Shown: positions 22,793-33,991 of the stretch, piece by piece
How positions within the stretch are numbered: position 1 is the stretch's first letter
Layout of the letters: each line of letters begins with the position of its first letter
Origin: Neofusicoccum parvum
Taxonomy: Eukaryota > Ascomycota > Dothideomycetes > Botryosphaeriales > Botryosphaeriaceae
Direction of reading: 5' to 3'
NCBI GenBank assembly: GCA_020912385.1
Contig: CP087211.1
Span: 682,001-746,000, forward strand
Length of the DNA stretch: 64,000 bases
Position numbers and translations under genes: made by a program
Notes under the pieces: model-generated
What the model was told of the DNA's origin: nothing
Database searches by the model: none
Seen by the model: only the letters and a program-made list of their open reading frames with translations

Positions 22793-24651
22793 ATGCTCGT
22801 GGCCCTGGTCGCAAGCCTTATACCACTTTTAACTTTATGGAACATATTTTCCCTGATCCGGAATGTTCGACGAGCCAGATCGTCCGGGTTGAAGGTGGTC
22901 ATCAGCCCTGTCAGCGCATACAACCCGCTCTGGATGATCTTCCATGTCACCATCCTGCCTTTCTTAACACGGCTTGGGTTTGGCCCCAATGGCATATTCA
23001 AGCTGACAAATCCGAGCTGGAACTTCTATGACCGATACAAAATGCACCAAAAGTACGGCAAGGTGTTCGCCCATGCCACGCCTTCAAACATCGAGATTTT
23101 TGTGGCAGACGCGGCGAGTAGCTACGAGGTCCTAGCAAGAAAGAAAGACTTTGGAAAGCCTATGCATTTCGTCGGTGGGTTATTTCTCTCAAGACATTCC
23201 GTTCTCATCAGAAAATGCTCAACCACCCCTGCAGAGATCATCAACATCTTCGGCCCCACTGTTGCTTCTACAGACGGACCAGACTGGTACCGGCATAGAC
23301 GCATCACAGCCACGCCCTTCAACGAACGTAACAATGCCATCGTCTGGCGCGAATCCGTCAAGCAAGCAACGCAGATGCTCTCTTACTTCAAAACCACAGT
23401 CGGCACCGCCGGCTCCACCGGGCTAGGGGACGATACTATGACGCTGACATTACATATTTTGACCTCCGTCGGCCTGGGGTTCTCGTACGATTTCCGCGGC
23501 ACTCAGGAGCAGCGCAATCATAACGAGGTCTCGAACGCGGGCCACACACTTAGCTACCGCGACTGTCTCGCCGCCGTCCTCGAGAACTTCGTGGTAATGC
23601 AGCTGCTTCCGAAGAAAATCTTCTCACTCCCGTGGCTGCCCCAGAAACTCAAAGACTTTCTTCTGTACAAGGGGGAGTTGAAGCGATACTTGACTGACAT
23701 GGTCGAGAAGACGAGGTACGAAGGGTCTAGAGAAAGTAATCTACTCAGTGTTCTGGTGCAGAAGAACGAAGAGGCGCGCCAGCTGAAGGGATCAACAGCG
23801 GAAGGCGCTGGCGTGAAGCAAGGTCTCTCGGACAACGAGCTGTACGGCAATCTCTTCGTCTACAGCTTCGCGGGCCACGAAACCACCGCGCACGCGATCT
23901 GCTACGCAATCTACTTTCTAGCCGCATATCCCGAGGTGCAGGACTGGGTCTCGGAGGAGGTGAACGCGGTGTTCCCAAGCGTCGATGATCCCGAGGTGCT
24001 GTCGTACGAGTTGTTCCCGCAGCTGAAGCGGACGCTGAGCGTCATGGTAAGGCAGCTCTGCTCCGCTCCTCCTGGACATGCTACCGGTCTCCGCTCGTCC
24101 ACGAACAAAAGCTGACCGTTGCGCAGTATGAAACCCTCCGCCTCTTCCCCCCGCTCCTCAACATCCCGAAAACCACCGGCGCCCTCCCCCAGGACCTCAG
24201 GGTCCCGTCCGCGAACTTGACCGCCGCCCTCCCCGCCGAGGCCATGGTCTTCCCCAACGTCGCGGCCCTGCAGTCTCACCCCGACTACTGGGGCCCGGAC
24301 TCGTTGGACTGGAAGCCCGCACGCTGGATCGAGAAGGGTCCCGAAGGTGCCGCCGAGAAGCTGGAAGGACTGGGAGAGTCCATGCGGGCTCCGGTTAAGG
24401 GTAGTTTCCTCCCCTGGGGCGATGGGCCGCGGGTGTGCCCGGGCCGGAAGTTCTCGCAGGTGGAGTTCGTGGCGGTGGTGGCGTCGGTGCTCTGGAGGCA
24501 CCGGATCGAGGTGGTGCCGGACGCGGCGGCCGGCGAGGGGTTCGCGGAGGCTAAGGCTAGGATTTTGGACGTGATGGGCGACGTCGCTGAGGGTTCGACA
24601 CTGTTTATGAAGCATCCAGAGAGAGTGAGAGTGAGGGTTGTGGAGCGATGA
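22793..24651 (+). CDS. Cytochrome P450 monooxygenase (second intact)
   Basis: Haem-thiolate monooxygenase of 572 residues from three exons: 22793-23174, 23235-24046 and 24127-24651. The first intron is 60 bp with no in-frame stop, so it can be missed; removing it gives FVEIINIFGPTV, a better P450 fit. The second (80 bp) interrupts the K-helix, and splicing rebuilds YETLRLFPP. Motifs: N-terminal membrane anchor (about 1-22), WYRHRRI in the C-helix, I-helix FAGHETTA near 341, ExxR as ETLR, and haem loop WGDGPRVCPG with Cys502 (Trp in place of the usual Phe). I start at 22793 rather than the in-frame ATG at 22721 because the anchor begins there. It lies next to the Zn2Cys6 regulator on the same strand, which favours a role in the terpenoid cluster. 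Confidence 0.93.
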
Positions 24652-25213
24652 ATGAGGGGTGAGAGAGAGGCACACGGTTGGATGATGGCTCCTCGTCCAC
24701 ATTCTCTGTTGCATTGAGATTTCCTGATTTCTATTTCGATCTACTTAGCGGAACTGCAATACTTTGGAAGCATGGAGTCTACAGTTGTCAGATAGATAGT
24801 GTTTGTCCCGATGAATGTTACACTACCTTAGCTTCAAAGACTGATTTCTCTTGATCCTTCTTGGTATGATTATTGTTGGTTTTCAGGTCTTCACTAAATT
24901 CCGTATTGCCAAGCCGAGGATGGCAGACAGGGATTTACTAGCTTGCAGCCTCCATATGGCTCGAGCGACATCCCTAGTGCGATAATCCAGCTTGAGCGAT
25001 GCACAACCAGTGGCGATGTCAGGGGGCTGAATGTAGGACAGTGCCAAGCATGTGATCTATAGCTGGCCCCGGGTGCTATGCGAATCCGAGAGTATCCGAC
25101 ACTGGACGGGCCGGAGCACGCAGTATCTTCGGCATCTTGAGGGGGCTGTGTCGGCCCGCTCCTGACTGCCACGCTTGAAACCAATTCCACATCGCTCATC
25201 ATCCATCGCAACA
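24652..25213 (+). promoter_or_regulatory. Upstream region of the Zn2Cys6 regulator
   Basis: 562 bp between the P450 stop and the regulator start, on the same strand. It contains the P450 3' end and the regulator promoter. No specific site identified. Confidence 0.4.
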
Positions 25214-27510
25214 ATGGACCTTCACTCCGGCTCGCTTTCGATCGCGCCCGCCGAGCGGGCGCCCGGATCATTCGGCCCCGATGTTGTCCCGTCGCCTGAT
25301 TCAGCGGGTGGTGCAGAGAAGACCGGAGCGAAAAAGGTATCCTGCGTGTCTGCCCCCGGATCGCACCGAGCTGACGCATACTCCCACCCGAAGGCATGTG
25401 ACAGATGTCGGAACATGAAGCTCAAATGTGATGGCGTTACGCCGACGTGCAACCGCTGCAGCAAACATCGAATGCCAAATTGCGCATACACACATGAGGG
25501 CAGCATACAGAGGCAGTAAGTCTCAACGAAACCCGGGAAGTCTCCGTCCGAACTGACCGCTTTCAAGAAAAAGACATGTGCGGGACCTGGAGGCTCGTCT
25601 GCAGCGCATGGAGTCAATCCTGAAGTCGGCAGGCATCATATCACATAGCGAAGAAATGCCTACCGATTCATCACTTGATACCAGAATTCGAAACCTGCTT
25701 GACGCAACAAATGCCAAAGACAATCTGCCTAAGTCAGGGCGACAAGAAACACACGAGGGTCAGAAAGTACTAATAGGTAAGCATTTTTCAGTCCGTATGC
25801 CTTTACAGATATATACTAAATTATGACAACAGACCATTGGAGACTTGCTGGACTACCTGCGCCGCTTTTCTGCCATGACGCATCAAAAAACCTCATGCAG
25901 CAAATGCTCGAAATAACTTCTATTGACAATGTAGACAGAGACATGTTCAGCTCCACCGCCGTTACTCCGTTGCCTCCCCGCGAAGAAGTATACGCCATGG
26001 TCGACGACTACTTTGTGCACTCCAACTCGATGTTGCCTTTGTACCATCGCCTGACCTTTATGAGACACCTGGATCGTTACTATTCTGGAGAACTCTACGG
26101 GAGGTCGGGGTGGTGGGCCAGCCTTAACAGTGTTTTAGCCGTTTCTTGTATGCTGAGAGCAAGAACACCAAGAAAGGCTCTCTTCTTCGAAGACCAGGAG
26201 GTGAGGGCTTGGGCATACATGAAGAATGCCATGTCCGTGTACTCCGAGTTGGCCATGGTGAATGTCGATCTTTTTAGTGCCCAAGCCTTGATCGGAATGG
26301 TATGCTACCCCAAAGCTTTTCCTCTTCGGCCTGGTCTAACAGCTTGTAGGCCAATTTCTTTGCAACAGAGTCAAGGCATAGGCAATCAACTGCTTTTATG
26401 GATGCGGCTGTTCGGATCCTTCATAGCCTTGGAGTACATAAGAGCAAGTCATATGCAAATGTCAATCCTGTCGAAATGGAACAACGCAGACGCATATTCT
26501 GGATTGCATACACTTACGACAAAGAGTAAGCCCGCTCCCATTCAGCTGCGGGTGCTACTAGTCTTGACACGTTCCAGATTTGGTCTTCGGTCAGGCCAAC
26601 CCTTGATGCAAGTTGACGATGATGTTGATATCGACTTGCCGACAGAGCAACCGAATTACCCGATGGGCTGTGCGACAACCAACCTCGGGCTCGTTCCTAA
26701 AGACGGAGAGTTCAGCATCTTTCGGGGCAAATGTACTCTTGCGATCATCAAGAGCAAAATTTACCAACGTCTCTACTCCACCCAGTCATGGCGAAAGACG
26801 AAGAAGGAGATATCGGCCACTGTTGCGCAGTTGGCACGTGAGCTGGATGACTGGAAAGCAACCTTACCATATGCATTGCATCCAGATCACAACATGGGCA
26901 ATCTGCCTCCCTCATTCATGATTTTTGCCTTGTCTATGCGCTTCGCCTATTACCACTGTGTTACAGCACTGCACCGGAGACTTTGGGCCTATCATCAGAC
27001 CGAAAACAACCCACCTGATGCACTGGGATCAGGCACTTCACCGTCCGACCCTCAATTGGTCAGGTCCGCTCAATCCTGCGTTCAAGCTGCGAGACAAACT
27101 ATTCAACTGCTTCAAATCCTCCCAGAGGGCTGGGAGGTCTTCTACCAGTAAGCCAAAAGTAAGAGCGAGATCAACTATATACCGTCATACTGAAATTCTA
27201 TAGCCATGCGCTTTACTATGCTGTATCATCCTACATGATTCTCTTCGCGCACTTGCTCCAGAATCCGAAAGAGCCTACTTCTTGGCACGATCTTGAACGA
27301 ATGCGCTCAGCCCATCGATTCGCGCAGAAAGTGTGCTCCAATGAAAAGAAAAACGGCAGAGTCCAAAAGTTTATATCGGTTATGGAAGGATGTGATCGCA
27401 TTATCGTGAGCTTGCAGAAAGAAAGCTCTGAAGAAAGAACGATTCCCGTATTCGATCCCATGCTGAGCTGGGGCCAAGGCATGTTGGAGTTTGCGGAATT
27501 TGGATTTTGA
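25214..27510 (+). CDS. Zn2Cys6 fungal transcription factor, candidate cluster regulator
   Basis: Nuclear DNA-binding regulator of 676 residues from six exons: 25214-25515, 25568-25776, 25833-26299, 26350-26525, 26578-27147 and 27204-27510. All introns are 50-56 bp and all junctions stay in phase. The binuclear cluster lies near residues 61-87 (ACDRCRNMKLKCDG, CNRCSKHRMPNC), followed across intron 1 by a short helix (RHVRDLEARLQRMES), probably the dimerisation coiled coil. The fungal-specific regulatory domain follows, with YAMVDDYFVHSNSMLPLYHR and, after splicing, VEMEQRRRIFWIAYTYDK. Zn2Cys6 proteins often regulate the cluster they sit in. Its place between a P450 and the GMC/terpene synthase pair supports that role, but no target sites were established. 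Confidence 0.93.
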
Positions 27511-28370
27511 GTTACGCGTCAGCATTTCCTACACGACCACGGGTGATGGAGCAGTGTGGCGTAGTCACATCGACCATTTAATAGCTTTCTACAGCTAATT
27601 TAAAGGCTTTGCGGATATTAGTAGTAGACGCGTGCCTGCTTTCCTTCTCTGCCCTGCACGTTCCCTGTCTTACCAAATGCCCGACTGCTTGCTTTGAGCA
27701 AGATTCTTATCTGCAAAATATGGCCTATCCATTCCTCAACGCTTCTCAACACGGCTATTTATACGTAGCTCGTCGATGTCGGCATTGTTTTGCGGCTTAA
27801 CCGAGGATCCACGGTTGCTCCCGTCGACCCGGAGATCGTTTAATGGATGAATTCGGAAATCTACAAAGAACCACCGTTGTCTTGCGTTATTAAAACGTTG
27901 CAGCCTTGCCCTATCACGAATGCGAGTTCAGCTGCTGTTGTGCGACGCGCCGAATGTGTCCACTGGGCGCTGGGCCGGCTGAGATCGCACCACTCAAACG
28001 CTTTGCCGACGTAGTACAACAAGCCAGCCCGTAAGCGCTAAAGCATTGGCGAGCGTAAGAGTGCAGGCTATAAACAATTTAAGAGCTCAATCCACCTCTC
28101 GTCACCTTCTTACTCTTGGTTTCTCAAAAGCTCCCTTGCACTGCATCCCTACACAACAGCATCGGTGGCAGCAGCAGCAGCGTCGGCTACTAGTCATTCT
28201 CAATCCATGGTCCACAGCCTAAAAAGAAAACGATTTTGTGCCACAGATACTCGGCCACGAATGCCGGTATTACTTGAAGGTAGTAATGAACGAGGCAAAG
28301 CTAAGCACAGCACGACTGGACGCTGACTCAAACTGTGACTTGCAGTCTTCAGCCCAGCAAAACCGCACCA
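27511..28370 (+). promoter_or_regulatory. Upstream region of the second HET gene
   Basis: 860 bp without a gene. An ATG at 28206 opens a short upstream frame. A possible 5'UTR intron runs from a GTAGTAATG donor near 28281 to a TTGCAG acceptor near 28347; joining it to the upstream frame gives a stop within ten codons, so it is not a coding exon of the HET gene. Confidence 0.4.
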
Positions 28371-30518
28371 ATGAAAGAGTTCAACACACCGTTTCGCCTC
28401 GCTTCAGAAGGACCTGAGTATAAAGTTTGGTCGTCTCACAAACTGTGCGAAAAGTGCGAGAGCATATTCTTCTGCGATCAGATAGACACCCCTTTGTCGC
28501 TATACGAAGATGAGAAAGCACACCATAAGACTACTTTCGATATAAGATCGTCAAAAGATTCTGGATGCAAGCTTTGCGGCTTTATATGGGCTCGAATGAA
28601 TCTATGCCAGCAAGAGGAGCCTACTTTAGGCCCAGCACGTTGGAGCATCAGAGCAGATCAGTACATGGCCGCCCTTTGGATCCGTCTAGAAGATGATACT
28701 TTCCACTTACCTATCAGAAGAGCTAGTAAGTCATTCGTGTATTACCAGAGAAGTAGGTCCTAACCTAATGCAACAGATGTCAATCCTGATGTTCCTCTAC
28801 TCCCCGTAGATCCACCGGAAAGCTGCAATACGGGTTCCGAATCGAGTTTGAAAATGGCCCGTGGCTGGCTCTCTGCCTGCATAAAGGAACATAGAGCATG
28901 TTCCCGAGGGGGGAGTGCGGATTGGCTGCCGACCCGCCTGATTCACGTGGGCTCAGATGACTCTGCTATGGTACCGCGACTGTGCTTGAGAGAGGAAATA
29001 CCGCGGGGTCATCCATATTTGACGCTGAGCCACTGCTGGGGTCAGAACATGCGGACTAAACTGATAGGAGCCTCTTTCGAACAGTTCCGGAATAAAGTAC
29101 CATCATCCGCACTACCCAAGACGTATCTTGACGCGATTCATATCACCAGATCATTGGGATATCAATACATCTGGATCGATTCGATTTGTATAATACAGGA
29201 CTCGCAAGATGATTGGAGGAAGGAGTGTGCCACAATGGGGCTCGTATACAAAAACAGCACCTGCAACCTTGCGGCTGCAGCGGGAAAGGATGGGACTTGG
29301 GGGTGTTTCACCGAACGCCCGCCTGGGTTTTTCGAGCCCTTGATCATCAAAACCGAGATACTCGACTATTCGCCTTCACTCGTGCACTGGTGGATAATAA
29401 CAGCGGCGGGCGATGCAGACGAGTATGTCATGTCCGTGGACTGGGATGCTCCGCTTTATGGAAGAGGCTGGGTCCTGCAAGAATGGTTTCTGGCCCCACG
29501 TGTCTTGCATTTCGCACGAGACCAGATATTCTGGGAATGCAGTGAGGGCTGTGCGAGTGAAGGCTTCCCGACTGTCCAAAGGATGGATATTATCGAAGGT
29601 CTGACCAATTTCCGCCAGTCACCGACAGAAGCGGGCGATTCTCCAAATCTCAGAAAATGGCACACGCTCATCTCCAAATACTCAAAGGCCAGATTTACAA
29701 AGAGAACAGACAAGCTTCCAGCGTTTTCCGGTATTGCAAAGGAAGTAGCGAACTGGTGTGGGTTCAACAGCAGCAGTGTCGTGTATTTGGCCGGTCTGTG
29801 GTCGCACTGTATTGCTCAGCAGCTTATATGGCGTGTTTCTCCTTCCCAAAAGGGTGTCTCAAGATTGCTGGATTACCCCTCGTGGTCATGGGCATCTGTA
29901 GATGGTCCCATTATGAGCCCTCCAATCATCGAATCTCACGAGAAAAACACCCTTATTGAGGTCATTCACCACGAAACGTATCCAGTTGGGCCCGATCCAT
30001 ACCAAAATGTTACTGGTGGGCTACTGATATTGAAGGGATGGCTCTGGAAAATGCCTTTCACAAGAGGGAATATTGTGGATGCTCAGAAGCAGAAGGTCGA
30101 GCTTTTCACGCTTGAGGTTGAGCTGGATGATCCGCAAATGTCTTTAGAGGACGATCACTTCTTACTTCCGGTGATTCCAAACTCTTATCAGTTCTTCTAT
30201 CAGTCTTCGTCGTTTCCACTAGATGGGATTATCCTTACGAGAGTCAAGAAATTGTCGGGACGTTACACACGGATCGGACATTTTCAGATCAAAGGGCATA
30301 CGAGGCCGCGGCCTTACTCTTCCGAAAACGGAAAAGAAGTCAAGGATATTCAGCCTTTACTGCTACTGGCTGTCAGGCTATGGGACGAGCATCTGCGTAG
30401 GCTCGGGATCTGCACGCCAGACGAAGGAGATTACGAAAGGTGTACAAAACATCCGGGATACAGGACTCGATCAACACCGATTCTGGGCGAAAATCTCTAC
30501 ACAATTAGTATTGTGTGA
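28371..30518 (+). CDS. HET-domain (heterokaryon incompatibility) protein
   Basis: 698 residues from two exons, 28371-28725 and 28777-30518, with a 51 bp intron carrying CCTAACC. The N-terminus has paired Cys (LCEKCESIFFC, GCKLCGFIW), as in many HET proteins. The HET domain starts near residue 199 with YLTLSHCWG, continues with YIWIDSICIIQDSQDDWRKE and MGLVYKNSTCNLAAAAGKDG, and ends near residue 350 with YGRGWVLQEWFLAPRVLHF. The C-terminal half ends in a beta-rich, family-typical segment after YPSWSWASVDG. It differs clearly from the other HET gene in the window, so the two are not recent tandem copies. Function is inferred from the domain only. It lies between the Zn2Cys6 regulator and the GMC oxidoreductase. 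Confidence 0.93.
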
Positions 30519-30723
30519 ATTAAGAGCCCCAAATGCCAGTCATGGACTTAATTACCGAAAAGTGATCTTCAGTGAACGAGCAGACCAGTGTGCTTGAAAA
30601 AAACCCATTTCTCTTGGACAAAACACTAGAAATATCAGTTTTTACTACTCAACATTGCTATTCTCTTTATCATGAAATGATCCCATTCAATTATTCAAAC
30701 ACTAAATGAATGCGGTAGCCAGC

Positions 30724-32658
30724 TTAGTTGCGCAGCTCCTCCAGAATCACATCCGCCGCCTTCTCGCCTACCATGTACGTCGAGACGGCAGTAAATGTGC
30801 CCGGAATCCTTGGATATACCGACGCATCCACAACCCTCAGCCCCTGCACCCCTCTGACCCTGAACTTGGAGTCCAGGACCGCCATCGGATCATCATCGGC
30901 GCCAATAGCGCATGTTGAGGAGCAGTGGTGTCCCCAGGCCGTATCCTTTATATAAGTCCTCACCTGCTCGGCACTCTGCACGGCCGGCCCGGGCAGCACC
31001 TCATCCACCCTCACCGGCTGCCTCTTGAACGCGTCCCTCGCCAACGCAATCCCCTCGACGATCTCCTGCAGATCCTGGTCCGCCCCGGCATCCCCGGTGT
31101 CGAAATAGTTAAACAGCACGTCCGGCACGTCCAACGGATCCGCGCTCCGGAGCGTCACGCTCCCCGCGCGATTCCGCGGATGCGCCTTCAAGATCGCCCA
31201 GCTCCACCAGTCGTGCTCCACCGTCGCATTGACGCTGTACCCCGGGAAATACCCCCTAAAATTCACCGGGCCCCCGAACGCAAAGACATCAAAATTCCCG
31301 TCCGGCGTCGCGCTCGTGCGCTGCATCATCGCGCCCGCGAACCCCGAGGAGTCGTACGTCTGGCCGACAAGCGGCAACCCGCTCCGCCAGCGCTGCAGGC
31401 ACGGGTCCGGCGCGCCGCCGAAGCCGAAGGTGCAGCCGTCGAGGATGGCGAAGGCGGCGGGCGCGCGGCCCTGCACGCTGACCTCGTAGTGGTCCTGCAG
31501 GTTGGCGCCCACGCCGGCGCGGTCCGCCACCACCGCGATGCCCAGCCGCCGCAGCGCCGCCGCCGGCCCCACCCCGCTGAGCTGCAGCAGCTGCGGCGAG
31601 TTGTACGCCCCGCCGCTGACGATCACCTCGCGCGACGCGCTGGCCGAGCCGGGGCGGCCCGGCCCTGCGGTCCGCGAGAGCGGAGAGGCGCGGTAGAGGC
31701 CGCGGCCGTCGAGGAACTCGACGCCCGTGGCGCGCGGCGGCGTCGAGGCGTCGAAGGTGACGCGCGTGACGTGGCAGTTGAGCCGGATGTCGAGCGGGTA
31801 CCGCTTCGAGCCGTTGGGGTTGCGCGCGTTGGCGACTTGGAGGATGAACTCGCGCGAGCCGTTGCGGCGGCGCGAGCGCGAGGCGATGGGGATCTGGTAG
31901 AGGGCGGGGTTGCGGTCGCGGGCGGCGGTGTCGGCGTTGGCGTCGCCGGCGAGGAGGCTGGCGATGTTGATGACGGTGTTGGAGTAGTTGCCTAGCGCGA
32001 AGCCGGCGCCGGTGAGGAGGCTGAGGAGTTGGGGGTCGCGGAGGGCGAGGTCGATGGGGGCCACTTGTGTGGAGAGCCAGCCGTCGTAGCCGTGGCCGCT
32101 GGGTTGGAGCGAGAGGTAGTTGTTGTCTTCCATTCGGACGAAGTACTTGCGCATGTTGTCCGGCGACCAGGAGGCATCTCCGGTGAGGTCGGCAATGTAT
32201 TGGAAGTCACTGCGGTGTGGGTAAACAGTGACAAGGGCGTTGTGGGCTGTGCATCCGCCAAGGGTTGCAGTGCGAGGGTAGAGAACGCCCTTGATCGTGG
32301 ATCCTGGCGGTGGGTTAAGTCCGGTGTATTGGCCGTTCGGAGTGTCGTAAGTGAGCTTGTAGTCTCTCCGTTGCCGAGTGTCATCGGAGTAATGCCTGAC
32401 GAAGAAGTCCCAAGCAAGGTTGGGATCTTCAGTGGCTTTTGCCTGGTATGCTGGCACAGTGTAGTTGTCGTTGGCTCCTTGATCATCACCGGCTTCAATG
32501 AGAAGTGTTTTGTGGCCGGCAAGGGCAAGACGAGCAGCTAAAGGCCCGCCACCAGCCCCCGAGCCGACAACGATGTATTCGTACCCGGTCAGATTTGTCT
32601 GAGACTGGGCAAGGCTGATGCATGATGCAAAAGCGAGAAAGGCCCGACGAAGCAACAT
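30724..32658 (-). CDS. Secreted GMC-family FAD oxidoreductase
   Basis: Intronless frame of 644 residues, the usual GMC length. An N-terminal signal peptide of about 19 residues is evident (LLRRAFLAFASCISLAQS). The FAD-binding Rossmann motif is YIVVGSGAGGGPLAARLA. The second GMC signature is seen as REVIVSGGAYNSPQLLQLSG. At the active site the first catalytic His is present (TAWGHHCSSTCAIG). By hand alignment, the second His/Asn of glucose oxidase and aryl-alcohol oxidase is Phe here (RIPGTFTAVSTYMVGEKAAD). Such enzymes oxidise alcohols or sugars; some fungal pathways use them on late intermediates. It is transcribed in the same direction as the terpene synthase, 1.33 kb downstream of it, consistent with a tailoring role. 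Confidence 0.94.
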   Translation of the reverse strand: MLLRRAFLAFASCISLAQSQTNLTGYEYIVVGSGAGGGPLAARLALAGHKTLLIEAGDDQGANDNYTVPAYQAKATEDPNLAWDFFVRHYSDDTRQRRDYKLTYDTPNGQYTGLNPPPGSTIKGVLYPRTATLGGCTAHNALVTVYPHRSDFQYIADLTGDASWSPDNMRKYFVRMEDNNYLSLQPSGHGYDGWLSTQVAPIDLALRDPQLLSLLTGAGFALGNYSNTVINIASLLAGDANADTAARDRNPALYQIPIASRSRRRNGSREFILQVANARNPNGSKRYPLDIRLNCHVTRVTFDASTPPRATGVEFLDGRGLYRASPLSRTAGPGRPGSASASREVIVSGGAYNSPQLLQLSGVGPAAALRRLGIAVVADRAGVGANLQDHYEVSVQGRAPAAFAILDGCTFGFGGAPDPCLQRWRSGLPLVGQTYDSSGFAGAMMQRTSATPDGNFDVFAFGGPVNFRGYFPGYSVNATVEHDWWSWAILKAHPRNRAGSVTLRSADPLDVPDVLFNYFDTGDAGADQDLQEIVEGIALARDAFKRQPVRVDEVLPGPAVQSAEQVRTYIKDTAWGHHCSSTCAIGADDDPMAVLDSKFRVRGVQGLRVVDASVYPRIPGTFTAVSTYMVGEKAADVILEELRN

Positions 32659-33991
32659 GTTGCCAAAACGTGTAAGCGAGTGAAAGATCCTCGATGCGTA
32701 CGGACTGAAAAATACGCAAGAGGGCAGGACTGCATATATAGCGTCTGGGTGTCCACTAGCAGCAGGTCCAAGACCTTGCGGATGGCACGTTCAGCTGGTT
32801 GTGGCATACACCACCATTCCATCAAGTGTATCCCGGACCAGAGCCTGGCTCAAGGCGCAGAATCAGGGCTTGTGTTCAACAAAAAGCGGATACCTTGCGA
32901 GATCAGCATCAAAACATATTAAGCGTTCGTCATTGTGCATCTCGTAACGCATCGTGGTGGCGAGGGCTATTCTTTGGTTGTCAGCGCCATTGACTAAATT
33001 GAGCACAGCAGGCGCGGCTCTAAAGCGGAGGCATGAGGAGCAAAACGAAAGAAAAGGCGCGTGATTCCGAGAACATAGCCCCTGCAAGATCGGTACCTAA
33101 CATCATCTCGTCTCCGGCTCAGTGGAATACTTAATCTCCGGCCCTATCTCTCTTGTACACCTCTGCAGACTTGTTTTCCTCTTGCGACGAAATTCTGGAT
33201 GCACAGATGCACCAAGAGCAGGAAATGTGGAGTCGGCCGAGCATTGGCAATGCGTGCGAAGAGATGGCCAAGATGCAAATTACTCAGGTGTTTCCCCGCA
33301 AATCGATGCAGACCCGGGTAAGTCGACTACTAGCAAAGCCTGGGAAAAGAAAAGTTCATCCGGCTTGGAGGTGTTGTTCACACGAGGGAGCCCCTGGCCT
33401 CGGGCCTCGGCAAAGCTGGGCTGATCGTGGGTCTCGAAAAGCAGAATGACGAGCATGTGGGAGATGCACAATAAAGACCTAAAATAAACACTCGCACTGA
33501 GCTGAAAGTGATGCGGGCGGTGTGCAGAAAAGAAGATGAGAAAAGCCCGGATTGCGTGAAATGCAGTAGCGGAAAGTAAAAGGAGGGCGGAATGCGATGC
33601 GGTTATGAAAGAGGACTAGTCCACGGGAACCTGGACAGGATGTACCCGGCCCAAATTCAGCAGCCACGGCTAGTGACCACAAGCGGAGGGGGTTTAAAAC
33701 AGAGGCGGTAAAGAGGAGCGATTGGGTGTGCCGACTTAACCATGCCACTTGTCTACTTACTCTGCGAGTGTAGCTAGCTCCTGCTCGCTCTCTAAAAAAA
33801 AAAAAAAAAGCAAAGTATGTTAGTTTCTAGAACACTGTGAATGTCATTCTTCCCACGGATGAGTAATCAAAACACGTGGAACCGTAGTCAGCATTCAACG
33901 ACAACCGGACCTCTTATCAAGACAAGAATATTTTGTGCAACTCTCAGCATCCTTCTATCTCCATCAAATGCAATGTCTAGTATACAGCATT
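32659..33991. other. Spacer between GMC oxidoreductase and terpene synthase
   Basis: 1.33 kb containing the GMC promoter (a TATATA stretch near 32736) and the terpene synthase 3' end. It holds a 16-base A run at 33794-33809. No further gene is supported. Confidence 0.45.

Noticed and set aside
28206..28280. Upstream ATG as start of the second HET gene
   Set aside because: Splicing it to the downstream exon gives a stop after about nine codons; kept only as a possible upstream frame.
30925..31995. 356-codon plus-strand frame antisense to the GMC gene
   Set aside because: Arg/Ala/His-rich shadow of a GC-rich gene; the minus strand has clear GMC motifs.
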